Positions 44,232 through 50,051 of a stretch of DNA of 50,051 nucleotides are shown one piece after another. Position numbers and translations under genes: made by a program. Within the stretch, counting starts at the first letter, position 1; each line of letters begins with the position of its first letter. The stretch is taken from contig NZ_QQSY01000009.1 in NCBI RefSeq assembly GCF_003351225.1, positions 1-50,051 of the forward strand, read 5' to 3'. The DNA is from Dyella solisilvae. Lineage in GTDB: Bacteria; Pseudomonadota; Gammaproteobacteria; Xanthomonadales; Rhodanobacteraceae. The notes under the pieces were generated by a model. It was not told the DNA's origin, ran no database searches, and saw nothing but the letters and a program-made list of their open reading frames with translations.

Positions 44232-45238
44232 GCACCACCAACGACACGCTGGCCAATGCCCGCATCGCCGTCCTGGGCTACGGCAGCCAGGGACGCGCCC
44301 ACGCCCTCAACCTGCGCGACTCCGGTCTCGACGTCGTGGTCGGCCTGCGCAAGGGCGGCCCCTCGTGGGAGAAGGCCCGCGCCGAGGGCTTCAACGTCGC
44401 CGAGCCGGGCGAGGCGGTGAAGGACGCCGACCTGGTCGCCGTGCTGACCCCCGACATGGTGCAGCCGGCGCTGTACAGCGAACACATCGCTCCGAACATC
44501 AAGCCGGGCGCCGCCCTGCTGTTCGCGCATGGCTTCAACGTGCACTTCAAGCAGATCGATCCGCGCACCGACATCGACGTGATCCTGGTGGCGCCGAAGG
44601 GCCCGGGCGCGCTGGTGCGCCGTGAGTATGAAATCGGCCGCGGCGTGCCGAGCATCTGGGCGATCCACCAGGACGTCAGCGGCCAGGCCGAAGCCAAGGC
44701 CAAAGCCTATGCCGACGGCATCGGCGGTGGCCGCGCGCTGCTGATCAAGACCGACTTCAAGGAAGAGACCGAGACCGACCTCTTCGGCGAACAGGCGGTG
44801 CTGTGCGGCGGCGCGAGCTCGCTGGTGCAGGCCGGCTTCGAGACGCTGGTGGAAGCCGGCTACCAGCCGGAGATCGCGTACTACGAAGTGCTGCACGAGC
44901 TGAAGCTGATCGTGGACCTGTTCTACGAAGGCGGCATCTCGCGCATGCTGGAGTTCGTCTCCGAGACCGCCCAGTACGGCGACTACGTCAGCGGCCCGCG
45001 CGTGATCGACGCCGGCACCAAGGCGCGCATGAAGGACGTGCTCAAGGACATCCAGGACGGCACCTTCGCCCGCAACTGGATCGCCGAGCACAAGGCTGGC
45101 CTGCCCAACTATCAGAAGTTCAAGCAGGCCGATCTCGAGCACCCGATAGAGCAGGTTGGCGCCAAGTTGCGCGCGCGCATGCCGTGGCTGCAGGCGAATG
45201 CGCCGAAGGCCGCCGAGCCGCTCAAGAAGGTGGGCTGA
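44228..45238 (+). CDS. ilvC: Ketol-acid reductoisomerase, class I
   Basis: 336 residues, the short class. Rossmann motif [17 protein letters not shown] near 17-33, KGPG catalytic Lys region, and Asp/Glu metal ligands in the C-terminal knot domain ([15 protein letters not shown]). It isomerises and reduces acetolactate or acetohydroxybutyrate with NADPH. ATGA overlap with ilvD; 291 bp to ilvG. Confidence 0.96.
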   Translation: MSTTNDTLANARIAVLGYGSQGRAHALNLRDSGLDVVVGLRKGGPSWEKARAEGFNVAEPGEAVKDADLVAVLTPDMVQPALYSEHIAPNIKPGAALLFAHGFNVHFKQIDPRTDIDVILVAPKGPGALVRREYEIGRGVPSIWAIHQDVSGQAEAKAKAYADGIGGGRALLIKTDFKEETETDLFGEQAVLCGGASSLVQAGFETLVEAGYQPEIAYYEVLHELKLIVDLFYEGGISRMLEFVSETAQYGDYVSGPRVIDAGTKARMKDVLKDIQDGTFARNWIAEHKAGLPNYQKFKQADLEHPIEQVGAKLRARMPWLQANAPKAAEPLKKVG

Positions 45239-45267
45239 TACGGGAATACCGAGACGTCGAACGATGC

Positions 45268-45356
45268 CGTCATCCCAGCGAAAGCTGGGATCCAGCGACT
45301 TTCGACATCCCGGTGAATTTCAAAGGCACTGGATCCCCGCTTTCGCGGGGATGACG
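45268..45356. repeat. REP pair between ilvC and ilvG
   Basis: Two REP units in inverted orientation: CGTCATCCCAGCG...GGATCCAGCG (from 45268) and CACTGGATCCCCG...GGGATGACG (to 45356), about 29 bp apart. Same family as the ends of the 25957 and 49447 composite repeats. Confidence 0.85.
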
Positions 45357-45441
45357 AGCAAGAAGCTACCGCTTTGCTCACCAGTGCCTGCATCACCAAC
45401 GAGGGGCGCTTTTTTCCGAAGGCACGCAACACCCCACATCG

Positions 45442-45473
45442 TCCCTCCCTTGCCGGCCAAGGGAGGGAGTTTT
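45442..45473 (+). terminator. Terminator-like hairpin inside the operon
   Basis: TCCCTCCCTTG, 5-nt loop, CAAGGGAGGGA: a perfect 11-bp stem followed by GTTTT. By shape it could reduce transcription into ilvG-ilvM-ilvA. No leader-peptide-like frame precedes it. It may derive from a dispersed repeat, as the flank CGCGCTGTTC also follows the leuC-leuD repeat. Confidence 0.6.
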
Positions 45474-45529
45474 GCCAACGCGCTGTTCATACCGCCGCCA
45501 CCACGGCGAACCCTAGGAAACGCGACACC

Positions 45530-47401
45530 GTGAACCTGCCACTGCAAAAGGACACGCCGACGCCGGCCTCCACCCATCCGCTGGCCGGTCAGACCATGAG
45601 CGGCGCGGAAGTCGTCGTGCAGGTACTGGCCGACGAAGGCGTGGACGTGCTGTTCGGCTATTCGGGCGGCGCCATCCTGCCGGTGTACGACGCGGTATTC
45701 CGCTACAACGCCACCCATCTCTCGCCGATCGGCGGCGAGCCGATGCCGCTGATCGTGCCCGCCAACGAGCAGGGCGCTGGCTTCATGGCTGCCGGCTATG
45801 CGCGCGCCTCGGGCAAGGTGGGCGTGGCGATCGTCACCTCCGGACCCGGCGCCACCAACATGGTCACGCCGGTGCGCGACGCCATGTCCGACTCGGTGCC
45901 GATGGTGGTGATCTGCGGTCAGGTGCCGACCGGCGCACTCGGCAGCGATGCGTTCCAGGAAGCGCCGGTCAGCAACATCATGAGCCCGTGCGCCAAGCAC
46001 GTGTTCCTGCTCACCGACCCGGAGCGGCTTGAGATCACCCTGCGCACCGCCTTCGAGATCGCCCGCAGCGGCCGGCCCGGTCCGGTGGTGGTCGACATCC
46101 CAAAGGACGTGCAGAACACCTCGCTCACCTTTGCCGGTGAAGGCACGCTGCCGATCCCCGGCTATCGTGCTCGCCAGCACGCGATCCAGAACGCGCGCGT
46201 CGATGACGAGCAGTGCGCGGCATTCTTCGAGGCGTTGTCCAAGGCCAGGCGCCCGCTGATCTACGCCGGCGGCGGTATCATCGCCGGCGAGGCTTCGGCT
46301 ACGCTGCGCGCCTTCGTGCAGCAGTTCGGCCTGCCGGTCACCACCACGCTGATGGGACTGGGCGCGGTCGACACCACGGAGCCGCTCGCGCTGCACATGT
46401 TGGGCATGCATGGCACCGCCTATGCCAACTACGCGGTCGAAGACTGCGATTTCCTGCTCGCGCTCGGCGCGCGCTTCGACGATCGCGTCGCCGGCGTGGC
46501 CGACCGTTTCGCACCGAACGCGCGCTTCATCGCGCAGATCGACATCGATCCGGCGGAGATTGGCAAGGTCAAGTCGGTGCACTGGCACCATCACGGCGAC
46601 CTCGACCGCACGCTGTCGCGCCTGCATCAATACGGCGTGCGCCACAACCTGCATTTTTCCGCCGAAGGGCGTTACGCCGACTGGCATGCGCACATCTCGG
46701 CGCTCAAGCACACCCATGCGCTGAACTACGACCGCGAGAGCCCGCTGATCCAACCGCAGGCCGTGATCGAGGCGATCAACCACCACACGCAAGGCCGCGC
46801 GGTGATCAGCACCGGCGTGGGCCAGCACCAGATGTGGGCGGCGCAGTACTTCGATTTCCGCGAGCCTCGGCATTGGCTCACGTCGGGCTCGATGGGCACC
46901 ATGGGCTTCGGCCTGCCCGCCGCGATCGGCGCGCAGTTCGCGCGGCGCGACGCGGTCGTCATCGACATCGACGGCGACGCCAGCATCCGCATGAACCTGG
47001 GTGAGCTGGAGACCGTCACCACCTATGGCCTGCCGGTGAAGGTGGTGGTGCTCAACAACATCGGCGACGGCATGGTGCGCCAGTGGCAAAAGCTGTTTTT
47101 CCGCGGCCGCTTCGCCTCTTCGGACAAGAGCCTGCACAAGAAGGACTTCATCAAGGCCGCGCAGGCCGATGGCTTCGAGTGGGCGCGCCGGCTGGAGCGC
47201 AAGGAGGACCTGGCGGCCACCATCGCCGACTTCCTCGGCTTCGAAGGTCCCGCCTTCCTGGAAGTGATGATCGACACGGATGCCGGCGTGTATCCGATGG
47301 TGGGACCGGGCGCGACCTACGCGCAGATGATCACCGGCGATTTCATTCCGTCACGTGTGGCTCCGGAGAAGGCTGCGGACCCCACGTCAAACATGTTCTA
47401 A
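45530..47401 (+). CDS. ilvG: Acetohydroxyacid synthase large subunit
   Basis: 623 residues, ThDP-dependent. Catalytic Glu80 in PANEQGAGFMAAGYARASG, a central FAD/Rossmann-like domain, and the ThDP motif from DIDGDAS to VVVLNN near 485-510. It condenses pyruvate with pyruvate or 2-oxobutyrate, the first common step of Val and Ile synthesis. GTG 45530 gives a ~23-residue extension; ATG 45596 (MSGAEVV) is the alternative. The partner is the short ACT subunit downstream, so ilvG/ilvM naming fits better than ilvB/ilvN. Confidence 0.94.
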   Translation: MNLPLQKDTPTPASTHPLAGQTMSGAEVVVQVLADEGVDVLFGYSGGAILPVYDAVFRYNATHLSPIGGEPMPLIVPANEQGAGFMAAGYARASGKVGVAIVTSGPGATNMVTPVRDAMSDSVPMVVICGQVPTGALGSDAFQEAPVSNIMSPCAKHVFLLTDPERLEITLRTAFEIARSGRPGPVVVDIPKDVQNTSLTFAGEGTLPIPGYRARQHAIQNARVDDEQCAAFFEALSKARRPLIYAGGGIIAGEASATLRAFVQQFGLPVTTTLMGLGAVDTTEPLALHMLGMHGTAYANYAVEDCDFLLALGARFDDRVAGVADRFAPNARFIAQIDIDPAEIGKVKSVHWHHHGDLDRTLSRLHQYGVRHNLHFSAEGRYADWHAHISALKHTHALNYDRESPLIQPQAVIEAINHHTQGRAVISTGVGQHQMWAAQYFDFREPRHWLTSGSMGTMGFGLPAAIGAQFARRDAVVIDIDGDASIRMNLGELETVTTYGLPVKVVVLNNIGDGMVRQWQKLFFRGRFASSDKSLHKKDFIKAAQADGFEWARRLERKEDLAATIADFLGFEGPAFLEVMIDTDAGVYPMVGPGATYAQMITGDFIPSRVAPEKAADPTSNMF

Positions 47402-47433
47402 ACCGCCGTCCCATCGACTTCTGGCCCACAAGG

Positions 47434-47481
47434 CACTGGATTCCAGCGCTTGCCCCCTTTTTGGGGTTCGCTGGAATGACG
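47434..47481. repeat. Single REP unit between ilvG and ilvM
   Basis: CACTGGATTCCAGCG and CGCTGGAATGACG frame a palindrome (ATTCCAGCG/CGCTGGAAT) with an inner CCCC/GGGG stem. A diverged member of the REP family seen at 45268. Confidence 0.8.
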
Positions 47482-47507
47482 GATAGGGGTAGTTACGGAG
47501 CCTCATC

Positions 47508-47753
47508 ATGAAACACACGCTTTCCATCCTGCTGCAAAACGAATCCGGGGCCCTGATGAGGGTCGCCGGCCTGTTCGCGGCGCGCCATTGCAACATCGAC
47601 TCGCTCACCGTGGCCGCCACGCGCGATCCGGCGGTGTCCCAGCTCACCCTGGTGATGCACGGTGCCGATGACACGGTGGAGCAGATCATCAAGCAGACCC
47701 GCAAGCTGGTCGACGTGATCGAAGTCAGCCATCCGGCCACCGTCGCACCATGA
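47508..47753 (+). CDS. ilvM: Acetohydroxyacid synthase small subunit (single ACT)
   Basis: 81 residues, one ACT domain: LSILLQNESGALMRVAGLFAARHCNIDSLTV at 5-35 is the ligand-binding edge. It is half the length of IlvN/IlvH (~160), so it is IlvM-like and lacks the C-terminal dimer domain. It activates the large subunit and may confer valine sensitivity. ATGA overlap with ilvA. Confidence 0.9.
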   Translation: MKHTLSILLQNESGALMRVAGLFAARHCNIDSLTVAATRDPAVSQLTLVMHGADDTVEQIIKQTRKLVDVIEVSHPATVAP

Positions 47754-49315
47754 ACGCGCTGATGCAGCCCATCGCGCCCGAGGCGGATCTCAGCGAACAC
47801 CAGCTGCTGCGGCAGACCTTGAGCGCCCGCGTGTACGACGTGGCGCGCGAGACGGCGCTGGAACCGGCGACGTTGTTGTCCGCCCGGCTAGGCCAGCCGG
47901 TGCTGCTCAAGCGTGAAGACCAACAACCGGTGTTCTCGTTCAAGCTGCGCGGCGCCTACAACCGCATGGCGTCACTGGATGCGGGGCAGCGTGCGCGAGG
48001 TGTGATCGCCGCGTCCGCCGGCAACCACGCGCAGGGCGTGGCGCTGGCCGCCGCGCGCCTTGGTATCCGCGCGGTGATCGTGATGCCGGTGACCGCGCCG
48101 CAAGTGAAGGTGGATGCGGTGCGACGCTTCGGCGGCGCGCAGGTGGAAGTGGTGTTGGCCGGCGATTCGTACAGCGACGCCCAGGCCGCGGCCGCGCGAC
48201 TTCAGGCCGAACATGGCTACACCTTCGTCCACCCGTTCGATGATCCGGCGGTGATCGCCGGACAGGCGACCGTGGCGATGGAAATCCTTCGCCAGCACCC
48301 GGGGCCGCTGCACGCGATCTTCGTGCCGGTGGGCGGAGGCGGCCTGCTCGCTGGCGTCGCCGGCTACGTGAAAGCGCTGCGCCCCGAGGTGAAGGTGATC
48401 GGCGTGCAGACCGCCGACTCCGACGCGATGGCGCAGTCGCTGGATGCCGGAGAGCCCGTCAACCTCGCCGAGGTCGGCCTGTTCTCTGATGGCACGGCCG
48501 TCAAGCGCGTCGGCGATCTCACCTTCGCACTGTGCCAGCGCCACGTGGATGCGATGGTGCGGGTCGACACCGACGCGATCTGCGCCGCGATCCGCGACGT
48601 GTTCCAGGACACGCGCAGCGTGCCCGAGCCTGCCGGCGCGATGGCGCTGGCCGGCCTCAAACAGTATGTGGCCACGCATGGCGCGCAGCAGGCGCCGATG
48701 GTCGCCGTGGTTTCCGGCGCCAACCTCAACTTCGACCGGCTGCGCTTCGTGGCCGAGCGGGCCGAGGTGGGCGAGCAGCGCGAGGCGGTATTCGCCGTCA
48801 CCATCCCGGAAGAGCGCGGCAGCTTCCGTCGCTTCTGCACCGCGCTCGACCAGCGCAGCATCACCGAATTCAACTACCGCATCGGCAATGCCGCCGAGGC
48901 GCACATCTTCGTGGGCGTGCAAACCAGCCGACGCGACGAGCGGGAGACGCTGATCGAGGCGCTCCACGCCCACGGCTTCGGCGTGCTTGACCTCACTGAC
49001 GACGAACTGGCGAAGCTGCACCTGCGCCACATGATCGGCGGGCGTTCGCCATTGGCGAAGGATGAGCTGCTGTACCGCTTCGAATTTCCCGAGCGCCCTG
49101 GCGCGCTCACGCGCTTCCTTGGCCACATGCACCCGGACTGGAACATCAGCCTGTTCCACTACCGCAACCAGGGCGCCGACTACGGCCGCATCCTGGTCGG
49201 CATCCAGGTGCCGACGGACGAGCGCGCGCTGTTCCAGGCGTTCCTGCAGACGCTGGGTTATCCGTATCGGGATGAGAGTGAGAATCCGGCTTACCGGTTG
49301 TTGTTGCGGGAGTGA
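47750..49315 (+). CDS. ilvA: Biosynthetic threonine ammonia-lyase
   Basis: 521 residues. PLP Lys65 in VFSFKLRGAYN, glycine loop VGGGGLLAG, and two ACT-like regulatory domains (~335-420 and ~430-520) typical of the isoleucine-inhibited biosynthetic enzyme. It deaminates threonine to 2-oxobutyrate for isoleucine. ATGA overlap with ilvM. Last gene of the operon; a composite repeat begins 132 bp later. Confidence 0.95.
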   Translation: MNALMQPIAPEADLSEHQLLRQTLSARVYDVARETALEPATLLSARLGQPVLLKREDQQPVFSFKLRGAYNRMASLDAGQRARGVIAASAGNHAQGVALAAARLGIRAVIVMPVTAPQVKVDAVRRFGGAQVEVVLAGDSYSDAQAAAARLQAEHGYTFVHPFDDPAVIAGQATVAMEILRQHPGPLHAIFVPVGGGGLLAGVAGYVKALRPEVKVIGVQTADSDAMAQSLDAGEPVNLAEVGLFSDGTAVKRVGDLTFALCQRHVDAMVRVDTDAICAAIRDVFQDTRSVPEPAGAMALAGLKQYVATHGAQQAPMVAVVSGANLNFDRLRFVAERAEVGEQREAVFAVTIPEERGSFRRFCTALDQRSITEFNYRIGNAAEAHIFVGVQTSRRDERETLIEALHAHGFGVLDLTDDELAKLHLRHMIGGRSPLAKDELLYRFEFPERPGALTRFLGHMHPDWNISLFHYRNQGADYGRILVGIQVPTDERALFQAFLQTLGYPYRDESENPAYRLLLRE

Positions 49316-49446
49316 TGAGCTTGCGGTTCATCGGTTCCGCGCGGGTCTGTTCGATGAGCATGTTTCGGTGGGCCAAGAAATAAGGCTCTGAAGCGCGCCG
49401 GAGCGCGAAACTCGCTCAATGTTTACGATGGCGCCATCACCCTCAC

Positions 49447-50051
49447 CGTCATCCCAGCGAAAGCTGGGATCCAGCGACTTTGCCCTTCGCTTCTGAATTG
49501 ACCTGATCGCGATCCGGCTCGCCTGCGGCGGGCTTCCGCCCTCCTGCCGGAGGCCGGGTCACTTCTCTTTGCTTGCCCAAAGAGAAGTAACCACCGAGAT
49601 GGTGGCAATGCCAAGAGAAATGGCACCCCACTCGGCGCTGGCCGGGCCTGCGGCCCGCCCAGTCCGTGAGCGGCGGCCGGGCTTTTCGACCGGGCTCCTG
49701 CCCGGACGAAAAGGGATCGACATCCCTGTCGATCCCCCTGCGGGCCTATTCGTCCACCCCTCACCGCCTCACAGGGGTATGGGTGACGGCTCGTGCCGCT
49801 GCGCGACACATCGCTTCGCAAATCCCGCATTTCGCTCTGTAGCACCGCACCGTGTGCGATAGCGTGGAGGTCATCGCCAGAAGCACTTCCTCACAAGGTG
49901 CGTTCCTACGGAGACGATTCCGCTCTTGGCTCTTGGCTTTTCGCTCCGGCTTTTGACCTCCCTTCCCCTATGGCGCGGCGGGTGGGTGGAGGAATAGCCC
50001 GAAGGGTGGCCGGCAGGGACGCCGGCCAGTTTGGCGTCAGGGCAGGATGCC
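49447..50051. repeat. Composite repeat, copy B (cut by window end)
   Basis: Starts with the same REP inverted end (49447-49476) and follows copy A module by module for 605 bp to the window edge. It differs by small indels and by paired, structure-preserving changes in the stems at 49540-49553, 49563-49586 and 50008-50027. No protein-coding signature. Confidence 0.85.

Noticed and set aside
45351-45533. A second attenuator leader peptide before ilvG
   Set aside because: The frame before the 45442 hairpin has no run of Leu, Val, Ile or Thr codons and is mostly REP sequence.

Overview
The window is high-GC, densely coded DNA that looks like a gammaproteobacterium of the Xanthomonadales, most likely the Rhodanobacteraceae side (Dyella/Luteibacter/Rhodanobacter-like). 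The grounds are the TonB-receptor-linked N-acetylglucosamine locus, the branched-chain gene content, the abundant REP-type repeats and the protein flavour. No rRNA, tRNA, CRISPR, prophage or transposase gene is visible.

Layout. (1) 1-2.8 kb: six small unassigned genes, all on the minus strand. Four are followed by the same 24-nt stem-loop and a fifth by a possible remnant. (2) 3.2-10.7 kb: ordinary accessory genes: a helical orphan, a secreted HExxH protein, an Lrp/AsnC regulator divergent from a glutathione S-transferase, a DUF4386-type membrane protein, a secreted DUF1579-like protein, an alpha/beta hydrolase and a PAS-GAF-GGDEF diguanylate cyclase. (3) 10.8-25.8 kb: a chitin/GlcNAc utilisation locus. 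The left arm (minus) has a glucokinase-family kinase, a TonB-dependent receptor, a GH9 enzyme, a GH20 hexosaminidase and NagX. The right arm (plus) has nagP, a LacI regulator, nagB-II and nagA. The 1.1-kb divergent control region carries four copies of a GACAACGTTGTC-type operator. (4) 25.9-26.8 kb: a composite repeat with inverted ends; a second copy starts at 49.4 kb and runs off the window. (5) 26.8-31.0 kb: a periplasmic-facing phosphoglycerol/phosphoethanolamine-type transferase, a lipoprotein nucleotidase and a small membrane protein. (6) 31.0-34.9 kb: the threonine operon hom-thrB-thrC behind a Thr/Ile-rich leader peptide. (7) 34.9-36.3 kb: a YecD-like isochorismatase-fold gene divergent from a TetR regulator. 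(8) 36.3-49.3 kb: a ten-gene operon, leuA-ilvE-leuC-leuD-leuB-ilvD-ilvC-ilvG-ilvM-ilvA, behind a Leu/Val/Ile/Thr leader peptide. It holds every enzyme needed for leucine, valine and isoleucine.

The most interesting part is the control of regions 6 and 8. Both operons begin with unannotated leader peptides (50 and 45 codons) that carry runs of the regulatory amino acids. Each is followed by a hairpin and a competing antiterminator pairing. Both have the same promoter geometry (-35, 18-bp spacer, TAMGGT -10, then exactly 7 nt to the ATG), which predicts leaderless leader-peptide mRNAs. Both also carry a shared upstream operator (TGGACKTY-TGGACGTCCA) that resembles no site I can assign with confidence. 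Threonine made by region 6 is the substrate of IlvA, the last gene of region 8, so the two loci form one continuous aspartate-family/branched-chain block.

The composite repeat is the second notable item. Its two copies differ by five compensatory base-pair changes in three stems, so its folded form appears to be under selection. All coordinates and motifs were read by eye; no alignment, folding or database search was run.
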